Assembly: GCA_035623335.1 (NCBI GenBank) | Contig: DASPTQ010000057.1 | Coordinates: 1 to 64,000 of the forward strand | Reading direction: 5' to 3' | Length of the DNA stretch: 64,000 nucleotides | From: JAFAGX01 sp035623335 | GTDB lineage: Bacteria > Acidobacteriota > Terriglobia > Terriglobales > Acidobacteriaceae | Shown: positions 35,119-43,120 of the stretch, one piece after another | How positions within the stretch are numbered: the stretch's first letter is position 1 | Layout: every line of letters begins with the position of its first letter | Translations under genes and position numbers: made by a program | Notes under the pieces: model-generated | Databases searched by the model: none | Seen by the model: only the letters and a program-made list of their open reading frames with translations | What the model was told of the DNA's origin: nothing

Positions 35119-35576
35119 TGTGTCCCTCCGCCCGGCATGGGCATGTCGGAATTATAGATGTCGCATTGCGTCTTCCAGGTGCCATTCGACTTCTTCTCGA
35201 CGAGCATCCACTTGCCATGGTCCATGTGGGAACCGTCAGCGCCCGTAATCTCGTACGTCCCCGTGCCATAGCCTAGATCTCCGCTGGTCTCGGCAGAGGT
35301 GACAACGATTTTGACCTTGGCGGCGCCGTGATCCTTGCTGGCCTTGAGCTGCGCCAGGATTGCCTCGCTGCCATGGACCGCTTCCTGGTTAGGCGGCATC
35401 CGACAGGCATCGGCGGCGTACAGCGCCTGGATGGCTGGAAGATTGCCGGCGTTATACTCTTTCTCCCAGGTTGCGGCGCGAGCCGCCAGGCCCGACTTGT
35501 CGCCCGCCACCACCGGAACCGAGGCGAGTGTCGCCCCTAACATCACGACCAATCCCCAGCAGACGATTCGCTTCAT
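35115..35576 (-). CDS. Secreted DUF4440/SnoaL-like (NTF2-fold) protein
   Basis: A 153-residue protein with a signal peptide (MKRIVCWGLVVMLGATLASV, cleavage near VVAGDKS). The mature part has the NTF2-like pattern: LAARAATWEKEYNAGNLPAI (first helix), LYAADACRMPPNQEAVHG, then strands with YGTGTYEITG and WKTQCDIYNSD. These DUF4440 proteins are usually steroid-isomerase-like binders without known activity. The ATG at 35576 is chosen because GGAG lies about 9 bases upstream; two other Met codons lie just before it. It converges on the Tat-signal DinB gene with a 4-base overlap of the two ends. Confidence 0.8.
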   Translation of the reverse strand: MKRIVCWGLVVMLGATLASVPVVAGDKSGLAARAATWEKEYNAGNLPAIQALYAADACRMPPNQEAVHGSEAILAQLKASKDHGAAKVKIVVTSAETSGDLGYGTGTYEITGADGSHMDHGKWMLVEKKSNGTWKTQCDIYNSDMPMPGGGTH

Positions 35577-35746
35577 GAGCATGCTCTCCTCTTTTTCAGA
35601 AATGCATTCGGATACTATAGGAGCCGTTCGCATGAGGCAACAGGATTCCCTGGCCTCAACAACAAATCGCCTCAATCGAGGTCAATCCCCATCTGCACAC
35701 CTCGAGTCGCTTCCGACCGGGTTTGAGTTCGTGGCCAGGGCCGTTG

Positions 35747-36205
35747 CTACGGAATCGACCGCGACATTTCATATTCGATCACGGCCGGGTCATTTTCATA
35801 CGGCCCGGTGCGGCCGGTTGTGGCGAATCCCAAACGCTCGTAGAAGCGGAGGGCGGAATCGTTGCCACCGGTGACCATCAAAAGCAGCGTACGCGCTTTG
35901 CGCAAATGCGCCCAGTTGAGAACCTCTTCTACCAGCAAGCGGCCTACACCATGGCGACGGTGTGTAGGAGCAGTCCACATGGAGACCAGGAGCGCACTAC
36001 TGGGGTCGTTCTCGTCGAGAAAGGCGCCAACTATGCCGCATGCATGGTCGCCGTCCATCGCTAGGAATCCGGCCCCTCTCTCACCGTTCATTCGTTCGGC
36101 GCGGGCGATCCACTCGGAGTCGGACAATTGCGACTCCCTTTCATAGGTGGAAGTGAATGCCCGCGGAGCGTCTTCGAGAGCACGAAGGCGAACCGCGCGA
36201 AACAC
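35747..36205 (-). CDS. GNAT-family N-acetyltransferase
   Basis: At least 152 residues with the GNAT fold. FRAVRLRALEDAPRAF opens it, motif A is WTAPTHRRHGVGRLLVEEVL (about 77-96, the acetyl-CoA pyrophosphate loop), and LRFYERLGFATTG (about 119-131) is the C-terminal motif B. The acceptor substrate is unknown. The start is odd: GTG at 36205 begins inside the conserved first helix. Family-like residues (PITPSNAFV) continue upstream with no ATG, GTG or TTG before about 36245, so either a rare start codon or a mutated start is involved. Confidence 0.8.
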   Translation of the reverse strand: MFRAVRLRALEDAPRAFTSTYERESQLSDSEWIARAERMNGERGAGFLAMDGDHACGIVGAFLDENDPSSALLVSMWTAPTHRRHGVGRLLVEEVLNWAHLRKARTLLLMVTGGNDSALRFYERLGFATTGRTGPYENDPAVIEYEMSRSIP

Positions 36206-36245
36206 AAACGCGTTCGAGGGCGTGATGGGCCAAATAACGATCAGG

Positions 36246-36705
36246 AGAGCCGTCCAATGTGGCGATGTCGTCCCAGGCGTGCCACTCCATTCCCTGCTTT
36301 GACTTGCCCGATGGCCGGCCCTATGATCTCACGCCACAATCGCCGACAACCCCTCGCCGAGCGACCGATATTATGACCTCGGTCGTAAGGAGCGGTCTCG
36401 AGAATCATCGCCGCGCCTCCAGGCGAGGATTGCCGGTGACTTTTGTTTGCTCAAATCCTAACGATACTCTTAGGGGCAGGGGTATTTCACCGGGAACCGC
36501 TCTCGCAGAACGCCATGTTCAACTCAACGGTTCGGATTTACAATCCCACCCGGTAGCACTCGGTTCGCACCCACAAACTCGCGCTGCGTGGCGAGTTGAC
36601 TGCGGTTCGACCACCAGCCGCGTCCGGGGTCGGCAAATCGCTCCCAGATTTCGACAATCTAAGCCCAGACGCGGGAAGTAGCGAAGGGAAGCGGAGGAAT
36701 CGCGA
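36246..36705. other. Non-coding stretch with one small hairpin
   Basis: About 460 bases between the GNAT gene and the two-repeat protein. Short frames on both strands have no recognisable sequence. AACTCGC (36576-36582) and GCGAGTT (36591-36597) form a 7-bp stem with an 8-base loop. GGAGG at 36692-36696 is the ribosome site of the next gene. Otherwise I see nothing here. Confidence 0.35.
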
Positions 36706-37308
36706 ATGTCGCAACCAAACGCAGTACGTCGCGCCAAGTTAGCATGCAGGACAATCGCCCTAATCATGGTCCCGCTGTTGGCGATGTGTTTCCAGAAGGG
36801 CTTAAGGGCACAAACATCCGACGTGGATCAGGGTGTTGACGCCGTGGAAGTGATGCACACCACCGCCACGGTCGAAAAAATTGATCTCGAAAAGCGCAAG
36901 GTCACCCTGCTGCTCGAAAACGGCAAGCACAAGACCTTCAAGGTTGACAAGAGCGTTCAGAACCTCGACCAGGTAAAGGTGGGAGACCACCTGAAGATCT
37001 CGTTCACGGAGGAGATCATCATTCTCGTGGGCAAGACGAACGAGCCTGTGGGCCAGGCTGCGGGCGAAGAAGTGGGAGTAGCACCGAAGGGCGCCAAGCC
37101 AGGTATCGTCATGGTCGAAACGTCAGCGATGAGCGCGAAGATCCTGGCGGTCGATGCGCAAAAACGGCGCGTCACTCTCGAAGATCCTGACGGCAAGAAG
37201 AAAACCGTCAAATTAGGCAAGAAAGTTACGAATCTCGATCAACTAAAAGTCGGCGAGTCGATCGACATGGTCATGACCGAATCGCTGGTCGTCGACATCG
37301 TAAAATAG
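36706..37308 (+). CDS. Secreted or anchored protein with two tandem beta-rich repeats
   Basis: A 200-residue protein of unknown function. A basic start and hydrophobic segment (IALIMVPLLAMCF, about 17-29) make a signal sequence or anchor. Two repeats of about 55 residues follow (53-108 and 143-199). Each runs as T/A-x-V-x-x-I/V-D-x-x-K-R-x-VTL, then D/NGK-x-K-x-x-K/V, NLDQVKVGD or NLDQLKVGE, then a strand ending. The pattern suggests a small beta-barrel domain, possibly OB- or CusF-like, duplicated within the gene. GGAGG eight bases before the ATG supports the start. Confidence 0.72.
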   Translation: MSQPNAVRRAKLACRTIALIMVPLLAMCFQKGLRAQTSDVDQGVDAVEVMHTTATVEKIDLEKRKVTLLLENGKHKTFKVDKSVQNLDQVKVGDHLKISFTEEIIILVGKTNEPVGQAAGEEVGVAPKGAKPGIVMVETSAMSAKILAVDAQKRRVTLEDPDGKKKTVKLGKKVTNLDQLKVGESIDMVMTESLVVDIVK

Positions 37309-37499
37309 GTTGCTACCGTGGTTCTCGCGGAGGAAACGACCGCGGTGCCCGACCTTTCAGCCCGATGGACGGCAGGCCGATCGTCGGGCCCGCGACCTTC
37401 CCGCGACCACCAACCTGGAGAACGACCACCGCAGGGCGACATCCACGCTTTGTGGCCGGAGACGCCGTGCTCCAGACCGTGAAACCTGCTCGCCTATCT

Positions 37500-37515
37500 G
37501 CCTAGCGCGCTAGGC
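37500..37515. repeat. 16-base perfect palindrome across the permease stop codon
   Basis: GCCTAGCGCGCTAGGC is its own reverse complement and includes the TAG stop of the amino-acid permease (37510-37512 on the - strand). It could fold as a short hairpin in RNA or bind a dimeric protein. There is no T-run. Confidence 0.35.
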
Positions 37516-38877
37516 CTCCTCTGGCGGCAGTTCGAAATCAATGAGGTTGCTGCGGAAGCCGCTGGTCTTCCAAGCTCCCACGGCGATGCCGGCAGCCATC
37601 CAGATGGCTCCGAAGATTCGGGCTTTCGGGCTGAGGTTCCACCATAAGAGAAAGCAAATGATGAAGCCGAGGACGGGAGGAAGCAGGTTTCCCAGGGTTT
37701 TCTTCTCCTGATGGAGAAAGTAGCGTACGAAGGCAGCGGCATTAACCCCCATGAAGGCGATCAAAGCCCCGAAATTCAGCAAGTTTGCTCCCAGTTCGTA
37801 ACCGGTGGCTTCGCCCGCCACCGCCGGCAACACGAAAGCACCCGCCAAGGCGATGGCACCGACGAAGAGCACGTTGTTGCGAGGGACGTGGCGCCGGGGG
37901 TCCACAGCTCCAAAGAACGACTTTGGAAGTGCACCGCTGCGTCCCATTCCGTAGAGTAAGCGGGCGGCGCCGAGCTGTGCTCCCATTCCCGAACCGAAAT
38001 TCGCCACCAAAAGCGTGAATCCCACGATGACAAACAGCGGAGCCCAGGCACGACCCGCCACGTAGGTGAACGCCGTATCGATGTTGGGATAGGCTTCCGA
38101 GGCTGGCCACACCAGTTGGGCAGCATAGACCTCCAAGGCGGAAAGAATGCCAATCACAAGGCAGGTCAGCACGGTCGCCAGGAGGATGTTGCGTCTGGGA
38201 TTTTCGGCTTCCTCGGACAGCGTCGAAATGCCATCAAAGCCGATGTAGGTCAACACAGCGACCGACGTTCCACCCAGTACCAACTTTGCGTCAAACGTCT
38301 GCGGATCGTAGAACGGACGGCTGAAGAAGGCTGCATCATGCTCGGAGCCGCCGAAAATGTAGCGTACGGCTGCCACGAAGAAGATGACGATGACCACCCC
38401 CATGCCGGTGGCCAGAGTCGTGTTCACACGGGCAGAGGTTTTCACACCCTGGACATTCAGGTAAGTAAAGACGGCGGCAAAAAATACAGCCCATCCCCAG
38501 TAGGGGATCGCCGACGCGAACACGTGCGCCTGCTGACTGCACCAAATGATGCAGATCATGGGATTGAGCATGTAGTCCATGACCATGCTCCATCCGGTGA
38601 CATAGCCGAGCGCCGGGTTAATTTCCTGGCCGACGTAGGTGAACGCCGACCCGGCACTCGGATAGGCTCTCGCCATGCGGCCATAGCTGATGGCGGTAAA
38701 CAACATGGCGACCATGGCAATCAGAATTGTGGTGACCACGTGGCCGTGACCGCGCCCGCTCAGAACTCCAAACACCGACATAGGTGCCACCGGCTGAATC
38801 ACGATGACGCCGTAGAGAATCAGGTCCCAGAGGGTCAAGGCCCGTCGAAGGCGGACCGTGGTAGGCGCGCTTTCCAT
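37510..38877 (-). CDS. APC-family amino acid/polyamine permease
   Basis: A 455-residue transporter with about 12 membrane helices. LTLWDLILYGVIVIQPVAPM is the first helix, and SYGRMARAYPSAGSAFTYVG the conserved stretch after helix 2. GFDGISTLSEEAENPRRNI (about 225-243) is typical of PuuP-like and related APC permeases. Uptake of an amino acid or polyamine by proton symport is expected; the substrate is not evident. It stands alone on the - strand with about 240 non-coding bases before the S9 peptidase. Confidence 0.9.
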   Translation of the reverse strand: MESAPTTVRLRRALTLWDLILYGVIVIQPVAPMSVFGVLSGRGHGHVVTTILIAMVAMLFTAISYGRMARAYPSAGSAFTYVGQEINPALGYVTGWSMVMDYMLNPMICIIWCSQQAHVFASAIPYWGWAVFFAAVFTYLNVQGVKTSARVNTTLATGMGVVIVIFFVAAVRYIFGGSEHDAAFFSRPFYDPQTFDAKLVLGGTSVAVLTYIGFDGISTLSEEAENPRRNILLATVLTCLVIGILSALEVYAAQLVWPASEAYPNIDTAFTYVAGRAWAPLFVIVGFTLLVANFGSGMGAQLGAARLLYGMGRSGALPKSFFGAVDPRRHVPRNNVLFVGAIALAGAFVLPAVAGEATGYELGANLLNFGALIAFMGVNAAAFVRYFLHQEKKTLGNLLPPVLGFIICFLLWWNLSPKARIFGAIWMAAGIAVGAWKTSGFRSNLIDFELPPEEA

Positions 38878-39114
38878 GTCGCGTATTGGATTATGTTGTC
38901 AGGAAACTGTCAACATGAAAACGAATTGGCCCCGGTAGTGTCCCGCCCCCGGGGGTATTTGAAACGGGCCCTCAGGATGACACTGACCAGGATTGCCGCG
39001 GCAGCGGAGAATCAAGGAACCATGTCCCTTGCCCTGTGCCAAGCGGGGGCGTCGAGGAAGGGTTACGCGCCGCTGTCCCTCGAGGTAGGAAGTCCACCTA
39101 CACAAACCTCGCCT

Positions 39115-41391
39115 CTAAGGCGCGACTTTTGCGGCAGGCTGCGTCGGGATTGGGTCGTACTCGGGGTGGGGAACGCCCATCAACCATTTGTCGAACCAGC
39201 CGACGATGTGGTCGAGGCGCTCGATGCGATGCCAGGGCTCGCCCGAGCGCGAGAGTTCGTGAGTCTCACGCGGGAAGACTACCATGGCAGTAGGGCGTCT
39301 GAGATATTTGAGCGCACGGAATAACTGCTCGCCGCCGGAATCCTGCGGAGTGCGGTAGTCGGATTCGCCGAGGACGAAAAGAACAGGAGTGTGAATATTC
39401 TTCACGTAGGTGATCGAAGAGCGGTTGTTGTAGTCGTCGGGATCTTCGAACGGCGGCGCCTTAAACCAGTGCGGCTGAAACAGGGTGAAGTCGGCCGTGT
39501 ACCACCACGAAGCCCAGTTTGAGATGTCGCGTTGGGAGACGGCCGCGGCGAAGCGGTCGGTGTGGGTGATGGTCCAATCGGTGAGGACGCCGCCGCCACT
39601 GCCGCCGGTCACGCCGAGTTTTTTCGGATCGATGTAGCCGCGTTTGAGAATTTCGTCGACTCCTACCATGAGATCGCGGTAGTCGTCACCGGGATAGTGA
39701 TACTGAATGATGTTGCCGAACTCCTGTCCATAGCTCGTCGAGCCACGCGGGTTGGGATAGAAGACGACGTAACCTCTGGCGGCCATCCATTGGAATTCGT
39801 GGTCGAAGACCCAGCCATAGGCGGCATGGGGACCGCCGTGAATGTCGAGAATGAGCGGATATTTTTTCTGCGCATCGAAATCAGGCGGCTTCTGGATCCA
39901 TCCCTGGATGGGCTTGCCGTCGAAGCTCTGGTAATTGATCTCTTCCGGCTCGGTGAGATTGAGCTGCGACCAGAGCTTGCGGTTGAAGTCGGTGATGCGA
40001 GTCTGGCTTCCGTTGGCGCCGATGAAGAACAGATCGCCGATCATCACCGGACTGGAAATGAGCGCGACCACCGAGGTGGCGTCTGGACTCGCGGACAGGT
40101 CGAGCACGGCCTGGTCGCCATGGGTGATTTCGGTGACGGCACCGGTCCCGGTATCGACACGGACAATCGGTGTGCGGCCTTGCTTCTCGCTGATGTCATA
40201 GACCCAGCGGCCGTCAGGCGACCAGTGAATGGCGTGACCGCGCCCACCGCGGGGTGGAGCGTTGTCGCCGAAAACCGAGCTGCCGATATCGAAGTCGTAA
40301 TTGGCGGTCAGGTTCTCCGGCTTCGCGCCGGGCGAGACGTCCATGAGCCACAGATCGGGCTGCGAATAGGAGCGAACCGGCTCTTCTATCGAGCCGTGGA
40401 AGGCGAACTTGCGTCCGTCGGGGCTGAGGACGAGACCGTGAATGCTCATCGGGATCGTGGCGAGTTTTTCCGCTGCGCCGCCGGCGACGGGAACCGAATA
40501 GATATCGGTGGTCGCTAGTTCGTAGTAGGGCTCGTCTACGCGCTCGGTGAGGAAATAGATGCGCGAGCCGTCGCGGCTCCAGACCGTCTCGCCCTCGTCG
40601 AACTCTCCCTTGGTGAGCTGCACGGGCTTGGCAATGTCGTCGGAGTTCGTCGGGACGTCAACGACCCAGATGTGGTCGTGGCGTTTGAAATCAAGATAGC
40701 CCTCATCGTTGCTGCGATACTCGGCGCGGCTGATGATGTGCACGTCGGATTCGTGCTCGGAGTCGGCCGGTTTTGTGTCGTCGGATTTTGCCTCGCTGGG
40801 TTTCGAGCTGGACTTCGCTTCACTGGTTTTTTTGTCGGATTTCTTGGGTTGGGCTTTGTCGATATCTTCCTGCGTGGTGGTGCTCAGAAAAGCGATCCGC
40901 TTGCCGTCGGGCGACCAGGCCGGGTCGGCGGCTCCTTTTGGCAAATCGGTAATGATGCGGGCTTCGCCTCCGGTGAGCGACAGTAGTGCAACTTGACCGG
41001 GCTTGGGCTTGCCGGAAACATCCTTTTCTCCGGCGCGAACGAAGGCAATCAGTCTGCCATCGGCCGACCAACGGGGCTGCGAGTCGTGCTTGCCATTGGT
41101 CAGGCGGATCGGCTCCTGCTTGCCGTCGGTAGCGACCAGCCAGATCGAGGTTTCATAGCCAGTGCGCTTTTCGTCGACGTTGACGCGTGTAAAAGCGACG
41201 TGTTGGCCGTCAGGCGCGACTTGAGGGTTCGCAACCCAGATGAAATCGAAGAGATCTTTTTCGGTGATGAGCCGCTTTTGAGAAGTTGCGGCAGCATCGG
41301 GTGTGGCGAGTGTGGCAACGGTCGCAAGGAAAGAAATCGCGAAAAAGACGATCGTAAGGCAGGTGAGGGAAAACGAACGGCCGGATCTCAT
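39115..41391 (-). CDS. S9-family prolyl oligopeptidase-like peptidase, secreted
   Basis: A 758-residue serine peptidase of the acylaminoacyl-peptidase/DPP type. A signal peptide (SLTCLTIVFFAISFLATVATL) is followed by a beta-propeller of repeated DG-x-x-IAF blades, then an alpha/beta-hydrolase domain. The nucleophile Ser is in GVTGGSGGGVLTD, the Asp in LGESDYRTP and the His in RETHELSRSG. A Lys/Ser/Asp-rich insert (KKSDKKTSEAKSSSKPSEAK and on) interrupts the propeller near residue 190. The ATG at 41391 is chosen for GAGG six bases upstream; the frame extends to 41493. Confidence 0.91.
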   Translation of the reverse strand: MRSGRSFSLTCLTIVFFAISFLATVATLATPDAAATSQKRLITEKDLFDFIWVANPQVAPDGQHVAFTRVNVDEKRTGYETSIWLVATDGKQEPIRLTNGKHDSQPRWSADGRLIAFVRAGEKDVSGKPKPGQVALLSLTGGEARIITDLPKGAADPAWSPDGKRIAFLSTTTQEDIDKAQPKKSDKKTSEAKSSSKPSEAKSDDTKPADSEHESDVHIISRAEYRSNDEGYLDFKRHDHIWVVDVPTNSDDIAKPVQLTKGEFDEGETVWSRDGSRIYFLTERVDEPYYELATTDIYSVPVAGGAAEKLATIPMSIHGLVLSPDGRKFAFHGSIEEPVRSYSQPDLWLMDVSPGAKPENLTANYDFDIGSSVFGDNAPPRGGRGHAIHWSPDGRWVYDISEKQGRTPIVRVDTGTGAVTEITHGDQAVLDLSASPDATSVVALISSPVMIGDLFFIGANGSQTRITDFNRKLWSQLNLTEPEEINYQSFDGKPIQGWIQKPPDFDAQKKYPLILDIHGGPHAAYGWVFDHEFQWMAARGYVVFYPNPRGSTSYGQEFGNIIQYHYPGDDYRDLMVGVDEILKRGYIDPKKLGVTGGSGGGVLTDWTITHTDRFAAAVSQRDISNWASWWYTADFTLFQPHWFKAPPFEDPDDYNNRSSITYVKNIHTPVLFVLGESDYRTPQDSGGEQLFRALKYLRRPTAMVVFPRETHELSRSGEPWHRIERLDHIVGWFDKWLMGVPHPEYDPIPTQPAAKVAP

Positions 41392-41580
41392 GGGCATCCT
41401 CAGGCCGCAGTCGAGCGGCGACCAGAGATTGTGCACTGTTGCGAGGGGAGGGTCAACCAGGCGCCTGCTGAGGTAGGCCTGCCCGCTTGACACTACCTAA
41501 AGATGAGGTGAGAAACACAAAGCCTGCCACGACGGGAAGAGAGAAGAAATAGTCGGTGGGAGCAGCCAGTCAGAGACGGA

Positions 41581-42783
41581 TCAGTTTGAGTCTCCCACGG
41601 CTTTCGCGCTGGTTGCCGGACCGGTGTTGAAGAAGCTGTGGTGATAGAGATTGCGATACATCACTCCCGCAATTTCTGCGGCCTTAGGGCCATAGGTAAG
41701 CCGCCCGCCTTCGAGGAAAACCACCACCACGATGCGCCCGACATCGGTGTTGGCATACGAGGCAAACCATCCAAAGCGGGTGCCCGCGTGGGAGCAGGTC
41801 CCGGTCTTCCCCAGGATCTCTTCTTCATTGAAGTTCAAGCGCAGCGGGCGTGCCGTTCCGTAGGATACGGCTCCCGCCATGCCATCGGATATTTCTGTGA
41901 TCAGGGGAGCGATGTCCAAGCGGCGCTTGACTCGCGGCTCGAAATCGGCAACTTCCGCCGGAGTGGCGGGATGCTGCAGGTAATAAAGAACGCCACCGTT
42001 CGCGATCGCGGAAACCAGGGCACCCAATTGCAGCGGGGTCATCGAAATACCTTCGCCGAAGGAGCACATCTTGCCCACACCCCCGAGGGCGGCAGGAATT
42101 TCCTGCTGCGGATAGGTACCGAGCTGCTCACCCGACAGGTTGTATCCGGCCAGTTCACCCAGCCCGTATTGATGGGCATAATAGGCAACTTTCTCAAATC
42201 CCAGTTGGCGGCCTAACGCCTCGAAATAGGAGTTGTTCGAGCGGGCCAGGGCCATGGTCAAGTTCATGTGGTAGCGGCCGCCTAGCCGGACTTCCGTCTC
42301 CTTGGTGATGATGCCTTCGCTCAGGGCAGCCAGCGCTACGGAGAGCTTGATCGTGGAGCAGGGCTGCGCTCCGCTGGAAAGCGCGAGCTTCTGATTCACC
42401 ATGGCGAGAATGCGGCCGCTGGTAGGCTCAATGGCCACCATCGTGCCATTCATATTGCCCATTGCGTCAAGGGCCGCTTGACGGACAACCGGGTCTTCTC
42501 CCTCAGTGAGATCGCCTTCTCCGACGCCTTGCGCGAACGAACTGGTGTAGAAGCGTTCGTAGGAGCGATGCCGACGGCGAGCCGCCTGGGTGGTGCGAGC
42601 GTGGCTGTGCGCCAACCCGTTCATGCGTTTTTTCGCATGCTGGCTTTCATTGATCTTGGGCGATTTCTTTTTGGACGCAAGGGTATGCGTGCTGACCACA
42701 GCCGCTATCCCCGGCTGGCAGAAAAGCATGCCTACGAGTGCGATGACAGTAAGGCGCGAAAGCTTCCCTTTCAATGACTTCAC
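41581..42783 (-). CDS. Stand-alone penicillin-binding transpeptidase domain protein
   Basis: A 400-residue protein with a signal anchor (LTVIALVGMLFCQPGIAAV) and a basic, His/Arg-rich segment, then a transpeptidase fold. Active-site motifs are present: STIK (nucleophile Ser, in QPCSTIKLSVAL), SNN (in LARSNNSYF) and KTG (in ILGKTGTCS). There is no PBP dimerisation domain or PASTA. Close relatives are class D beta-lactamase-like or FtsI-like transpeptidases. The start is a GTG with a distant GGAG. It lies downstream of ftsZ on the same strand but behind the ftsZ terminator, with its own 337-base leader. Confidence 0.87.
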   Translation of the reverse strand: MKSLKGKLSRLTVIALVGMLFCQPGIAAVVSTHTLASKKKSPKINESQHAKKRMNGLAHSHARTTQAARRRHRSYERFYTSSFAQGVGEGDLTEGEDPVVRQAALDAMGNMNGTMVAIEPTSGRILAMVNQKLALSSGAQPCSTIKLSVALAALSEGIITKETEVRLGGRYHMNLTMALARSNNSYFEALGRQLGFEKVAYYAHQYGLGELAGYNLSGEQLGTYPQQEIPAALGGVGKMCSFGEGISMTPLQLGALVSAIANGGVLYYLQHPATPAEVADFEPRVKRRLDIAPLITEISDGMAGAVSYGTARPLRLNFNEEEILGKTGTCSHAGTRFGWFASYANTDVGRIVVVVFLEGGRLTYGPKAAEIAGVMYRNLYHHSFFNTGPATSAKAVGDSN

Positions 42784-43080
42784 GACCCGAGCGTCTCCGG
42801 TGGCGAGGCCGAACCTCGCTTGGCTAGGTTTTTACCTGCATGATGTTATGAGACTTATCTTTAATTGGCAATGGGAAATTCGGGCTAACCCGCTCCGGGA
42901 GTCGCTGATCACCTGGACCAGACATCCCCTGTACTTTCCTCTAACCTGCTGTCAGGATGAAAGTTGCTCGATTCTGCCGGTGCGGTAACTAGGTGGCCCA
43001 GTTACCCACCTGGTAACGCCTACCAGGACCCTGCGCGCCTGACGGTGGCGATGCAGCAAAGCCCAGAACCAAAATTTTGG
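42784..43080 (-). other. Intergenic leader of the transpeptidase gene
   Basis: About 300 bases between the ftsZ terminator and the transpeptidase start. No coding frame is credible. An AT-rich part near 42840-42875 (TTATGAGACTTATCTTTAATTGG on +, read in complement for the gene) may hold a promoter. A set of overlapping inverted repeats at 42984-43017 is listed separately. Confidence 0.45.
42984..43017 (-). promoter_or_regulatory. Overlapping, mutually exclusive hairpins upstream of the transpeptidase gene
   Basis: Three inverted repeats share bases. GGTAACT (42984-42990) pairs with AGTTACC (43000-43006). AGGTGG (42991-42996) pairs with CCACCT (43006-43011). GTTACC (43001-43006) pairs with GGTAAC (43012-43017). 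The first and third compete for the same strand, and the second overlaps both. Such competition is how attenuators and RNA switches are built; a double operator is the alternative reading. No ligand domain is evident. Confidence 0.35.
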
Positions 43081-43111
43081 AAAAGAGAGCAGGCAACACG
43101 CTCTGCTCTCT
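43081..43111 (-). terminator. Intrinsic terminator of the dcw/ftsZ transcript
   Basis: On the - strand, AGAGAGCAG (43111-43103) and CTGCTCTCT (43092-43084) form a perfect 9-bp stem around a 10-base loop, 9 bases past the ftsZ stop, followed by TTTCC. It is the best intrinsic terminator in the window and marks the end of the division operon. Confidence 0.8.
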
Positions 43112-43120
43112 TCTCGGTTT

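Noticed and set aside
36571..36640. A tRNA-like T-arm sequence (GGTTCGACC)
   Set aside because: The bases around it cannot pair as a T-stem and no acceptor or anticodon arm is present.
36259..36681. A 140-codon + strand frame between the GNAT and the two-repeat gene
   Set aside because: Arg/Ser/Pro-rich composition typical of non-coding frames, no ribosome site and no recognisable sequence.
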